DNA of 64,000 bases from NCBI RefSeq assembly GCF_932526225.1, contig NC_064036.1, forward strand, positions 7,323,519 to 7,387,518. The letters are read 5' to 3'. Positions 1 to 14,100 of the stretch are shown here, piece by piece. The DNA is from Nematostella vectensis. Taxonomy: Eukaryota > Cnidaria > Anthozoa > Actiniaria > Edwardsiidae. The translations under genes were made by a program, and so were the position numbers. The notes beneath the pieces are model-generated. The model did not search any database. It saw nothing but the letters and a program-made list of their open reading frames with translations, and was not told the origin of the DNA. The stretch's first letter is position 1, and the number at the start of each line of letters is the position of its first letter.

Positions 1-3000
1 GCCACGCGCACTGATCCCATTCATCCATCCTCGTGTACCATGATGCCACGCGCACTGATCTCTTTCATCCATCCTCGTGTACCATGATGCCACGCACACT
101 GATCCCTTTCATCCATCCTCGTGTACCATGATGCCACGCGCAGTCATCCCATTCATCCATCCTCGTGTACAATGATGCCACGCGCACTGATCCCATTCAT
201 CCATCCTCGTGTATCATGATGCAACGCGCACTGATCTCTTTCATCCATCCTCGTGTATCATGATGCCACGCGCACTGATCCCATTCATCCATCCTCGTGT
301 AACATGATGCCACGCGCACTGATCCCATTCATTCATCCTCGTGTACCATGATGTCACGCGCACTCATTGCATTCATCCATCCTCGTAAAACATGATGCCC
401 CGCGCACTGATCCCTTTCATCCATCCTCGTGTACCATGATGTCACGCGCACTGATCCCTTTCATCCATCCTCGTGTACCCTGATGCCACGCGCACTGTTC
501 CCTTTCATCCATCTTTGTGTACCATGATGCCACGCGCACTAATCTCTTTCATCCATCCTCGTGTACCATAATGCCACGCACACTGTTCCCTTTCATCCAT
601 CTTTGTGTACCATGATGCCACGCGCACTGATCCCTTTCATCCATCCTCGTGTACCATGATGCCACGCGCACTCATCCCATTCATCCATCCTCGTGTACCA
701 TGATGCCACGCGCACTGATCCCTTTCATCCATCCTCGTGTACCATGATGCCACGCGCACTCATCCCATTCATTCATCCTCGTGTACAATGATGCCACGCG
801 CACTGATCCCATTCATCCATCCTCGTGTACAATGATGCCACGCGCACTGATCCCATTCATCCATCCTCGTAAAACATGATGCCACGCGCACTGATCCCTT
901 TCATCCATCCTCGTGTACCATGATGTCACGCGCACTGATCCCATTCATCCATCCTCGTGTATCATGATGCCACGCGCACTGATCCCATTCATCCATCTTC
1001 GTGTACAATGATGCCACGCGCACTGATCCCATTCATCCATCCTCGTGTACCATGATGCCACGCGCACTGATCTCTTTCATCCATCCTCGTGTACCATGAT
1101 GCCACGCGCACTGATCCCATTCATCCATTCTCGTGTACAATGATGCCACGCGCACTGATCCCATTCATCCATCCTCGTGTACCATGATGCCACGCGCACT
1201 GATCTCTTTCATCCATCCTCGTGTACCATGATGCCACGCGCACTGATCCCATTCATCCATCCTCGTGTATCATGATGCCACGCGCACTGATCCCATTCAT
1301 CCATCTTCGTGTACAATGATGCCACGCGCACTGATCCCATTCATCCATCTTCGTGTACCATGATGCCACGCGCACTGATCTCTTTCATCCATCCTCGTGT
1401 ATCTTGATGCCACGCGCACTGATCTCATTCATCCATCCTCGTGTATAATGATGCCACGCACACTGATCTCTTTCATCCGTCCTCGTGTACCATGATGCCA
1501 CGCGCACTGATCTCGTTCATTCATCCTCGTGTACCATTATGTAACGCGCACTCATCCCATTCATCCATCCTCGTGTACCATGATGCCACGCGCACTGATC
1601 CCTTTCATCCATCCTCGTGTACCATGATGCCACGCGCACTCATCCCATTCATCCATCCTCGTGTACAATGATGCCACGCGCACTGATCCCATTCATCCAT
1701 CCTCGTGTACAATGATGCCACGCGCACTGATCCCATTCATCCATCCTCGTGTATCATGATGCAACGCGCACTGATCTCTTTCATCCATCTTCGTGTACCA
1801 TTATGCCACGCGCACTGATCTCTTTCATCCATCCTCGTGTATCTTGATGCCACGCGCACTGATCCCATTCATCCATCCTCGTGTATCATGATGCAACGCG
1901 CACTGATCTCTTTCATCCATCTTCGTGTACCATTATGTCACGCGCACTGATCTCTTTCATCCATCCTCGTGTATCTTGATGCCACGCACACTGACCTCTT
2001 TCATCCAGATCCTCGTGTACCATGATGCTACGAGCACTAATCTCTTTCATCCATCCTCGTGTACCATGATGTCACGCCCACTGATCCCTCTCATCCATCC
2101 TCGTGTACCATGATGTTACGCGCACTGATCCCTTTCATCCATCCTTGTGTACCATGAGGACACGCGCATTAATCCCTTCATCCATTCTCGTGTACCATGA
2201 TGTCACGCGCACTGATCTCTTTTATCCAGAACATCGTGTACCATGATTTCACGCGCACTGTTCCCTCTCATCCATCCTCGTGTACCATGATGTCACGCGC
2301 ACTGTTCCCTCTCATCCAGATCATCGTGTACCATGATGCCACGCGCACGGATCCCTTTTATCCATCCTCGTGTACCATGATGCCACGCGCACTGATCCCT
2401 TTTATCAATCCTCGTGTGCCATGATGCCACGCGCACTGATCCCATTTATCCATCCTCGTGTAACATGATGCCACGCGCACTGATCCCATTCATCCATCCT
2501 CGTGTACCATGATGTCACGCGCACTCATTGCATTCATCCATCCTCGTAAAACATGATGCCCCGCGCACTGATCCCTTTCATCCATCCTCGTGTACCATGA
2601 TGTCACGCGCACTGATCCCTTTCATCCATCCTCGTGTACCCTGATGCCACGCGCACTGTTCCCTTTCATCCATCTTTGTGTACCATGATGCCACGCGCAC
2701 TAATCTCTTTCATCCATCCTCGTGTACCATAATGCCACGCACACTGTTCCCTTTCATCCATCTTTGTGTACCATGATGCCACGCGCACTGATCCCTTTCA
2801 TCCATCCTCGTGTACCATGATGCCACGCGCACTCATCCCATTCATCCATCCTCGTGTACCATGATGCCACGCGCACTGATCCCTTTCATCCATCCTCGTG
2901 TACCATGATGCCACGCGCACTCATCCCATTCATTCATCCTCGTGTACAATGATGCCACGCGCACTGATCCCATACATCCATCCTCGTGTACAATGATGCC

Positions 3001-5728
3001 ACGCGCACTGATCCCATTCATCCATCCTCGTGTACCATGATGCCACGCGCACTGATCTCTTTCATCCATCCTCGTGTACCATGATGCCACGCGCACTGAT
3101 CCCATTCATCCATCCTCGTGTATCATGATGCCACGCGCACTGATCCCATTCATCCATCTTCGTGTACCATGATGCCACGCGCACTGATCTCTTTCATCCA
3201 TCCTCGTGTATCTTGATGCCACGCGCACTGATCTCATTCATCCATCCTCGTGTATAATGATGCCACGCACACTGATCTCTTTCATCCGTCCTCGTGTACC
3301 ATGATGCCACGCGCACTGATCTCGTTCATTCATCCTCGTGTACCATTATGTAACGCGCACTCACCCTTTCATCCATCCTCGTGTACCATGATGTTACGCG
3401 CACTGATCCCTTTCATCCATCCTCGTGTACCATGATGCCACGCGCACTGATCCCTTTCATCCATCCTCGTGTACCATGATGCCACGCACACTGTTCCTTT
3501 CATCCATCTTTGTGGACCATGATGTCACGCGCACTGATCTCTTTCATCCATTCTCGTGTACCATGATGTCACGCACACTGATCTCTTTCATCCATGCTCG
3601 TGTACCATGATGTCACGCGCACTGATCTCTTTCATCCAGATCCTCGTGTACCATGATGCTACGAGCACTAATCTCTTTCATCCATCCTCGTGTACCATGA
3701 TCTTACGCGCACTAATCCCTTTCATCCATCCTTGTGTACCATGGTGCCACGCGCATTAATCCCTTCATCCATTCTCGTGTACCATGATGTCACGCGCACT
3801 GATCTCTTTCATCCAGAACATCGTGTACCATGATGCTACGCGCACTGGTCCCTTTCATCCATCTTCGTGTATCATGATGCCACGCGCACTGATTCCTTTT
3901 ATCCATCCTCGTGTACCATGATGCAACGCGCACTGATCCCTTTCATCCATCCTCGTGGACCACGATGTCAAAGGCACTGATCCCTTTCATCCATCCTCGT
4001 GTACCATGATGTCAAGCGCACTGATCCTTTTCATCCATCCCCGTGTACCATGATTTCACGCGCAGTGTTCCCTCTCATCCATCCTCGTGTACCATGATGA
4101 CACGCGCACTGTTCCCTCTCATCCAGATCATCGTGTACCATGATGCCACGCGCACGGATCCCTTTTATCAATCCTCGTGTACCATGATGCCACGCGCACT
4201 GATCCCTTTTATCCATCCTCGTGGACCACGATGTCAAGCGCACTGATCCCTTTCATCCATCCTCGTGTACCATGATGTCACGCGCACTGATCCCTTTCAT
4301 CCATCCTCGTGTACCATGATTTTACGCGCACTGTTCCCTCTCATCCATCCTCGTGTACCATGATGTCACGCGCACTGTTCCCTCTCATCCAGATCATCGT
4401 GTACCATGATGCCCCGCGCACTGATCCCTTTCATCCATCCTCGTGTACAATGATGCCACGCGCACTGATCCCTTTCATCCATCCTCGTGCACCATGATGC
4501 CACGCGCACTGATCCCATTCATCCATCCTCGTGTACCATGATGCCACGCGCACTGATCTCTTTCATCCATCCTCGTGCACCATGATGTCACGCGCACTGA
4601 TCTCTTTCATCCATCCTCGTGCACCATGATGTCACGCGCACTGATCTCTTTCATCCATCCTCGTGCACCATGATGTCACGCGCACTGATCTCTTTCATCC
4701 ATCCTCGTGCACCATGATGCTACGCGCACTGATCTCTTTCATCCTTCCTCGTGCATCATGATGCCCCGCGCACTGATCCCTTTCATCCATCCTAGTGCAC
4801 CATGATGCTAAGCGCACTGATCCCTTTCATCCATCCTCGTGCACCATGATGCTACGCGCACTGATCTCTTTCATCCATCCTCGTGTACCATGATGCCACG
4901 CGCACTGATCTCTTTCATCCATCCTCGTGCACCATGATGCCACGCGCACTGATCCCTTTCATCCATCCTCGTGTACCATGATGTTACGCGCACTGATCCC
5001 TTTCATCCATCCTCGTGTACCATGATGTTACGCGCACTGATCCCTTTCATCCATCCTCGTGTACCATGATGCCACGCGCACTGATCCCTTTCATCCATCC
5101 TCGTGTACCATGATGCCACGCGCACTGATCCCTTTCATCCATCCTCGTGGACCACGATGTCAAGCGCACTGATCCCTTTCATCCATCCTCGTGTACCATG
5201 ATTTCACGCGAACTGTTCCCTCTCATCCATCCTCGTGTACCATGATATCACGCGCACTGATCCCTTTCATCCATCCTCGTGTACCATGACATCACGCGCA
5301 CTGTTCCCTCTCATCCAGATCATTGTGTACCATGATGCCATGCGCACTGATCCTTTTCATCCATCCTCGTGTACCATGATGTTACGCGCACTTATCCCTC
5401 TTATCCATCCTCGTGCACCATGATGCCACGCGCACTGATCCCTTTCATCCATCCTCGTGCACCATGATGCTACGCGCACTGATCTCTATCATCCATCCTC
5501 GTGTACCATGATGCCACGCGCACTGATCTCTTTCATCCATCCTCGTGCACCATGATGCCACGCGCACTGATCCCTTTTATCCATCCTCGTGTACCATGAT
5601 GCCACGCGCACTGATCCCTTTCATCCATCCTCGTGTACCATGATGTCACGCGCACTGATCTCTTTCATCCATCCTTGTGTACCATGATGCCACGCGCACT
5701 GATCCCTTTCATCCATCCTCGTGTACTA
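1..5728. repeat. 44-bp satellite array, about 130 units
   Basis: A head-to-tail array with a 44-bp period: the motif GCCACGCGCACTGAT recurs at 1, 45 and onward, followed by CATCCATCCTCGTGTACC. It begins before the window and stops abruptly near 5728, where a G run follows. Units differ by point changes (ATCCC/ATCTC, GTACC/GTATC/GTGCACC) and a few indels such as CCAGATC. Because 44 is not a multiple of three, all frames cycle and only short open frames of 60-90 codons arise, with repeated HPSSCTMMPRA-type peptides. I see no gene in it. It may be an intronic or intergenic satellite; the left boundary is outside the window. Confidence 0.97.
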
Positions 5729-8106
5729 GGGGGGTGGGGGTTTGACACCCTGTCCATGAGCACTTGCGCGTGATTTTCTGAGTTTGCAGCAAAAAACGCG
5801 TGAAATTCGCGGGAAAGATCCGTCAAAATGCATCGAAGAAAATGTCTAATTATCCTTATTAAATGTGTAAAACCTTTAAAATGAAACCTAAGGAATTAAA
5901 TTTGGAGTCACAAGCTAGCTCATGTGTGTGTGATTTCCATACATTATGTAATAATGGTGAGTAGATTTGGGTTGTGAGTTTTGAGATGCAAACTAAGATT
6001 CCGAAACATTGCCCGGCCGTCTTGTTTGTTTACATTTTTGTAAGACAAATATTTCGTATTCTAAGGACTCTCAACCCTAATACTTTAGCTAGTTCGATTA
6101 ATCAGGCCTTTAGTAAACTATTAACCGGGGTCTACCTTTAAACTTCCTCACTGCTAAGGGGCGAATCGATAGACTTGAAGCCTTGAATATAGACTACTTG
6201 AATCAACTGGTCTCTGAAAATTGATCACGTCATCTTGCTGTCCTTCTTGTTTAACTGGGATTGCACGAACCTGTTGTCTTAGCTTTTGACTAACTAAAAT
6301 AACATGTCAAGCACAGATTTGATGAGGATTTGCCAGAAGAATAATTAGACTACAACTTAGCCTTGAGTTCGAGGACTATTTTGCCAACTTTGGCTAGAAA
6401 ATAAGGTTATTGTAGGTGTATTACATTTTTCAAACTGTCTGCGCGCGCTTGACGGGCAATATCGAAAATGACGCCATTCCCGGCGCGCGCCACTATTTTT
6501 TAAAAGTTCGTTATTTTGTAGTCATTTTTAGCTGTAGGAAACAAATTTCTCGTGACCATCAGTGCAGTATTTACCAAGGAAAATGAAAATACAGCATAAA
6601 AGGCATAGATATTGTAATTAAATCGTTAAATCGTCCGGGATTGTCTTTTTGCGCATTTAATATGAGCAAACAGACATCTTCTAACAGATGAAGAAAACAT
6701 TTCGAAAGCGTTTTTATGTGCGCGAGATTAGATATGTGCGTAGACCACTAGTTGCAGTCATGAGGAGATGAGACAATGCAACGCGTCACAAAAAAAAATA
6801 AAATAACGCAAAACACTTAGACATTTTTGGTTAGATATTCCCTTGTTAACGTTCTTTAAAATAACACTTATTATACTCAATGTGGGGCTCCTGTGTTTGT
6901 ATCACGTGGCTTAGTGCAGAATAAACGTAATTTCCGCTCTCATCAAAATGCAAATTAAATTCAAATCGTTAATTTTCTTGAGAATCCGTGTTCTAACTCT
7001 AGTAAACGATCGGAAAGCGGCAAGTAAAAACCTGGAATTACACCAAGTTAGGATCCTGGGCATAGCATAAATCCGTTAATGCAAAGACCGCTGAACTCAA
7101 CTGTCCTTGGGAATGTAATCGAGAGTAGACTACTTGTCGAAATGACGTGCACCCTGCCTTGTTGATGAAATCTTCTGCTTGCTACCCTCACTAAGTTTGT
7201 GAGAGGCTGCCAAGAGCTCTGTCGTTTTAGGTTGAGCCTTAAACAATCTAGAGCTTTGTTCACCTGCCAAACTGCCTCAGAAAGATCGACTATTAATTCT
7301 TGCATCGATTTCAAGAACGCTCATATCAGCTTGTTTGAGAAAGAAATGTACTTCCATGTGTGAGACTTTTCGAAAGTATTCATCAGTTTCAGCTGTGTTC
7401 AGTATTTTGGCTGATTTTAGGTTACTGTTTGTTGTCCATTTTAAAAGACCTAGTTTTCATCTCGAAAAAGTTGCCCATTTTTTATTGTGGGCATCCCGGG
7501 ACTGAAATCGCCGAGGGAACCTCAGTTGGCACCCTATCAAACTTGGAAGCCATTTTGTTTATTGCAAGATTGCAGCGGATTTCAATATCAAGAATCCCAC
7601 AATTTTGTCATTTGTTTGGATTTACTGATATTCTTTTATTTGTCTGTTAGGAGAAATAACCAAGGAACGGCAAAGCTGATTTCATCTGACTTAATATTGT
7701 GTACTTGTGTCAAGGTGTTGAAGCGAGTAAGAAACTTCCTGGCGAAGAGCAATTTTGTTAGCATTTCTGCAGCTACAGAATTTATCTTGACATTTGAACT
7801 TCCCTAAAGTTAGAGGCCCTGAATTTGTAAAGAGGAACACTTGATAATTCGCTCATTCCTGCCACCTTTGGTTTGGATCACGTCTTAATATTAAAGAAAC
7901 CGGAAAGATTTCGATCTAAACTCAGCTTGTGCATTTCACAAGCGTGTTTAGACAACGTAAACAAGAGAGACTTCAGACTTTGTTAGGCAACGCTAGGAAT
8001 CAATCTATTAACCCTTGCCCGAGGGGAATACAAATGGAAAGACTTAAAGACATTAAGGCATGGATTGGAATTATGAGAGTACCTAAGACCTACCGCTGAG
8101 AACAAC
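5729..8106. other. 5' flank of the RAPGEF gene
   Basis: About 2.4 kb of AT-rich single-copy sequence between the satellite and the first RAPGEF coding exon. It should contain the promoter and 5' untranslated exon(s), but I could not place a transcription start, a TATA box or an upstream exon with confidence. An 88-codon minus-strand open frame (7048-7314) has fairly natural composition, but no family is recognised and its status is unresolved. Confidence 0.5.
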
Positions 8107-11100
8107 ATGGCTAACAACATTGATAAAATGTCTGCAACGCACTTCATCAAATGCCTGCAAAAGCCCCCTGAATTTAGAACGAATGAGGTAAGCCTTCGAA
8201 TTTTACACCTAAAATTACCTTAAAATTTGTACAGTATAGTGTTAAACGTATTAATTCGTGGAAACCAATTTTTTCCGGAAGAGTGTAATAACATAAATAT
8301 ACCCTAATGTTTTGTAGTTTCATGTCACTTTTCAGCTCTGTAGTTATCAAATCGAGGCAATAACGAAAAAAATCATGTTGATAATCACGTAACAAAAAAT
8401 CAGATTCATGGCCTAATGCTAAATAGTGGACGTGTTTGTTTATCGGTGTTTAGTGTTGGTTTATGAATGTTGAATATTTTCTATCAAAGCATTTTTATGA
8501 AGCCTTGATGACCTCTAGAATAATAGCGTGCCTTCGATTTGGATTCATGCAAATTGTTTTGTTGTTCATCTCTTGGGAGCACTTGAAAATCATGCATTTT
8601 CTGATCGTGTATATATTTACGGCATAGTTTTGTCGCGAAGGTTTCCTCGAATTTTTCAGCTGCCAATTCTTGTCTGAATGTCACACTTATTTCACAAAGT
8701 ACAAACACACAGTAATGAGTTAGCTTTTCTACAAACTAAAACTTCTCCTGTAAGATTAGAGTTATCGTGCTACCGGGCAAAGAGTCCGGATCAATTATTC
8801 GTCCTACTCTCAATGTTTTAATAATCTGACAATTAGCAGACGAATACGGCACGTCTGCATTCTTTTTTTATTGATAAATGCATTATGAAACAATGCATCT
8901 ATTGCACCAACATCGGACAAGTATGTATTATTCTATTTTACCGCATAATAAAAATTGAATTGTAGATTTTATCAATTCAATTTAAAGTGATTCTCATATA
9001 AAACTTTCGTTGATAATATCCTCTCTGTTTTCGATATTAAAAAAAGGATAGATGAATGCCATCCGAAGATTGTGTAGAGTATGGCAGAGGATAAGTACTC
9101 ATATGCATCGGCAATATAGATATTTAAATAAAAGATAGTTTTAAATGTTTATTTAACCCCATAATATGATAATTTTTTCTCAGTCTATGTAAATGGTTAA
9201 AAACATTTAATTTAAAATTTGGTTTGGGGGAGGTAGGCCTCAGTAACTGTTTTTATTTTCTTTTGGGTTGGGGTTTATGCATATGCTTTATATATAACCC
9301 TTCTCTCGTAAAACTGTGCTCCCTCCTACACACTATTTTTAACTCTAAAATAATTTTATTTGTGTTTATACAAAAAAATATTGAATTGATTGAATTTAAC
9401 ACTTGAGATGTTTTAACAGTATTTTTTTGTAGGATGTCGAGACCATATTCCATCATCTGTGCAGCATGCAGGCAATGGCTGGATATCTTGAGTCTTCCAT
9501 CAGGTGTGTACCAGATGCTGGTAGAATTTTTTAGATTGAGTGGGATTTTTTTTCTAAGTTGGTGGCCTTTTTTATTGACAGACATGCTGAAATAGAGACA
9601 TCACATAATTTGCATGAATGATACATATTAAGTTTTGCTAGGGGAGGGTTTGCAAATAGGGATGTGCAGTCAGATATATTTTGGACAAGAAAAAGTCAGT
9701 CAAAAGAAAAGTCATTAGCTTTTAAAAACATACTAGTGGTTACCCGCGTAATATTAATGTAAAGCAATTCTTTGTTGTACAAAACTTTTTAAGGTATATT
9801 TCAATCCTTCAATGTATTGGGCTTCCTGTTGCTTTAGGGGAATAGTATGTGTCGTCATAAACATTAATTAAACCTATGCCTCCCTTTTGAGCCCCCAATA
9901 TATTTATCTCATATTTAATTTCCCTTTAAAAATAAGAAAAGGCACTTTCTATAAAATACCGCCCGTATTTTAGTATTCCACCTTTCCTATATCCGTGTTG
10001 GGAACCCTGTGTATGTCGTTTTTGGTGAGAATTAGACAACCAAATTCAAACCATGCCATATGTTGGGTTTTGTGAATAAGAGAGTGGATCGTGAATTCTC
10101 GCTTCGTTTGCTTTCTTGAGCTTAGTGTGTTATTTGGTGGTTGATTCCATACTTTAATGAAAATCAATGTGACCTAAAAGGTATGTGGGTCTGAAAACAA
10201 AAAATGACCGCCAACAATTTGTAATGAACAAAACTTTTACTTTCACTTTTCAAAAAACTAAGAGTACTTTTTGTTCTTTTTATATCGGGATTGACCTGAT
10301 AAAAGTGTTGTGTATAAGTGTTGTGCACCATCTTGATCTGATCTTTGATCTGTCTTTTAATGGATTGAAGTTGTTCAAAAGTCTTGCAGTTGTAGATCTT
10401 GAGAGACACGAAGGTCTGAAGGTCATTATTCCTTTTTGCTCCTGGAAATAAATTATTTTTGTGCTTCTGTGAAATCTTGAAAATGGCGCCTTTGCGAATG
10501 TGATCCTCTCGCTTACAAAAACATGTGAGTTATATAACTTTTCTATCCTGTAAAATCTTGAAATAAAAACCATTTTGCATACCTCCTCTCCATCAATGTG
10601 TGGATATGGCGTGGTTTCAGAGTTTTCTAGCTCAGCCATTTTTTTTCAAAAAAAGGTGGTCAACAGCCCATTCCTTAGTGTATTACATATCGTATAGATG
10701 AATATATATATATCACTATTTTAAAGATTCCTTTGATCTGCTATCCCTTTGGGGATCCCTTGCTTATGGTGGTCTGAAATGCCAGAAACTCATTTTATAG
10801 TAAACCACACATAAAGCATAGCTGTCAACCCAACTTTGACAGAAATCTTGTGGTGTCAGGTGAAATACAGTAAATATGTGTAAATACCCAATACAGCCAA
10901 AGCAGGTGAATACAGAGAATGTAAGAACATTTTCACGAAAATTAGGCTTGTGATGAGGTCCAAAATCTTGTGACATCTGCCTAATGCGGGTGAGTTGAAA
11001 GCTATGGTAAACTGATATGTTTGTGCCTTAGCAGTGTTGCTATATGTTTAAGGTTAAAAGTTGCTTTGACTGGGGTCAATGTGCTATCTCTTAGGAGTAA

Positions 11101-14100
11101 GAATTGTGGTTGACCAAAGCCAAAGTTAATGATGACTCAATTGAGGATCCCAAGTACACAGAGAGCTTCTCCCTGTACCTGTACCCAAGATAGGGTTAGA
11201 AAAGATAACCTAACACTATATCGTTTCTTGCAGGGCGATGTCTCAAACGGCTAGATATGAAGAGTATGCCTCAAACTTTCTACTTTATACGTAAGTATGG
11301 TAAATTAACATGTAAGAATGATTAATTAATTATATCATCAGGACTTTAGATTGTACAGATATGGCTTCCTGAATAAGGATAAAATGTATTTTTTAGATAT
11401 ATGGAAAAATAAATACTGACCAAAAAGCATCCCCCCCTTTCAAAGTTATCAAAAAAAAATCTATATGCAGATTTTTGAAATCTTATGCTCTGAATTTCTT
11501 TATATGGTACTAACAATAAAAAGTAACTTCTTCATCTGCTGGCCATGTGTCTGCAGGCTCAATGGCATACAAAGTCACCTCTGACCAATGTACCACAGGC
11601 TCACAGTTAATACTGTTATTGACCTGTGATGAATGGTTTCTTTTTTAGTGATTGGAATTGTTTTGATTTGGTTTCAGTGCTAATGACTACTCCTCTTGCT
11701 GGTATATTTTGCTGAGTGGTTGTGTTTTCCTGGAGGGATGCATGTTTTTACCAGGAAGCAGGTTGGTATTTGACTTTATCTTGTTATTTTGTGAACATGG
11801 GATAAATGCCAGGTATTTTATACTCTTCCATCAGCTTCTGTTTAAAAAAAAAATGTGACAAGAAACCCCTCTCGTGCTTTTAGTGTTTAGACTTTACTTT
11901 TTTTATATTTAAACTTGTTCTGTTTGCATTTATGATGGTATAATCATGTACTCTTAAATATAGATGGTTTTTGAAGTTACTATTTGCTCTGAATGAATAA
12001 ATATATTTTATTTAAGGTCCTGTGTTATCAGTGTACACTGAATTTCATCATTTTTTAGGCATGTGAATTGTTTTTAAACTATCACTAACTAATAAATATA
12101 TTGAGATCAAAGATTCTTACAACCTTTTATTTTTATGTAGTTTTGGCAAGCGTCCACATGGTCATGATGGCACACGGGGTACGGATTGCCTTGTGCTTGA
12201 GAACTCTGGAATGATAGTGGTAAGATTAACTCATTTATGGTTTTGAAACTATTCAGTAATGTATATATATAATATATTTATATTCCAACACAAGTGTGTG
12301 CATTTGCCCTACCCATTACAATTTATCCAAGGTTTCATAATTTTTTAGCATATCACATACTGTAAACAAATACTTTGAAACATTAGAATGATTTATTCCG
12401 CTCATTTACTTGCAAATAAGGTATAGATTTCACAATAAAATTTAGAGACAACACAAATAATTCTTAAATTTATATTTAGAAAATATACAATTATGGCAAA
12501 CAAGAGTAATTGAACCCTGTTGAGTTTCAGCCAAAAAAACTATGATTATTTTATTTTCCTTTCTTCTTTCCGCCATCATATCAGCAATTATTTATCTCTA
12601 TAAATATCTACAATGTGAATGTGCAGGAAGTGACTGCATAATTTGACCTAAGTGAAAGGGAAAGACATATCATGGAATTTGTTTTTTTTACTGGTTAAAT
12701 CAGAACTTCATGCTATATTTTATTTCAAAACTTCAGTTCTTGAGAAGTGACCAAAACACAGTAGACTCAAACAAAATAAGTACAAATGTATTTTTATATG
12801 TTTAATAGATGCCCTTGAACCATGTACACTATCCTATTTTGTTTCTATTAGACTCATACTAAACGCTCCTTTTTTAGACATATTAATTTTACTCCCAAGC
12901 TAATTTATATTAAGAATTCACACTCTATTATAACTAATAATAATAATAATAATATTATTATCATGACATTGTTATACTAATGAGATACGTCAATCAATTC
13001 TTGATGACAGTTTTGTATTATCAGTGCATCTATCAGATTATTTAGGCTATTCAGTTGATGTGAATTTGATATCCATCCAGACTTTAGTGGGAAATCACAA
13101 AGAGTGAAATCTCTGTCTTTCATTGGTGCTTTTTGTCTATACTGTAAAGCTTTTGTTGAATTTACTTTTTCATCCATAGCATACAATCTGAAAGAGCAAT
13201 GCACAATATGAGTGAATATTGTTATTAATATCTCACTAACATTTTTTACACCAAATTTTTTTTGTATTACAGATTGATTACCCTCATGAAAACCTCCTTC
13301 AACCCTTTCAACGGCACTCATATTCCACCACAGAACTTGAAAAATTGCTTGCTTTGGAGGAAGAAGATTATCATATTGGAGGACCAGTTCCTGAAGATGA
13401 GAAGGTAACTAGGCTTGTTGATTGAGATGTTATGCTCATGTGGATAGGATGTTATACCCATGCCACTAGCTGGGGGCAAGGAGAGCGGAGAGAAGAAGAA
13501 GAGAGGTCAAGGAGCTTAGAGAACCCCCCCCCCCCCCCCTCTTCACCTCCCCACTTGATGAATGAAAATATTAGAATTAATACCACTACAAATACCTATG
13601 TGTGTATGTAGATTCTATTTTAGTAAAGTGGATTATAGTGGGCTGATTTTGTGGTTTTAACAATCTGTTATTTCCCATATTTAACCATACACAGCTTCCA
13701 ATGGAGCTTCAGAGTGTAAAGAAGCTCTTGCTTCAGGGAGAGAGAAATCTGAATGCCAGACAGAAGCACTATGAAGCAAAACACCCTCCCCACCCTGTTG
13801 ACAGTGACTCGAAGCATGGGCACCCCCCTGACCACCAACATGAGCTGGATTTAACAGGACTTGTAGAGAGCATAGGTATTATACTAGCATATTTGTGACG
13901 ACTCAAGCGAAAACGTACCTTAGAGCTTCTCAATTCCGCGAATTAACCCGCGAAATGGCCGCGAGCGTTCCGCGAAAGGGGTGCGAGCATTCCGCGAAAT
14001 AAGCGCGAGCATTTCGTGAGATAAGCGCGAGCATTCCGTGAGATAAGCGCGAGCATTCCGTGAGATAAGCGCGAGCATTCCGTGAGATGGACGCGAGCTT

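Noticed and set aside
1441..5423. Many 60-90 codon frames with HPSSCTMMPRA-type repeats
   Set aside because: Produced by the 44-bp satellite, which shifts frame every unit; no constant product.
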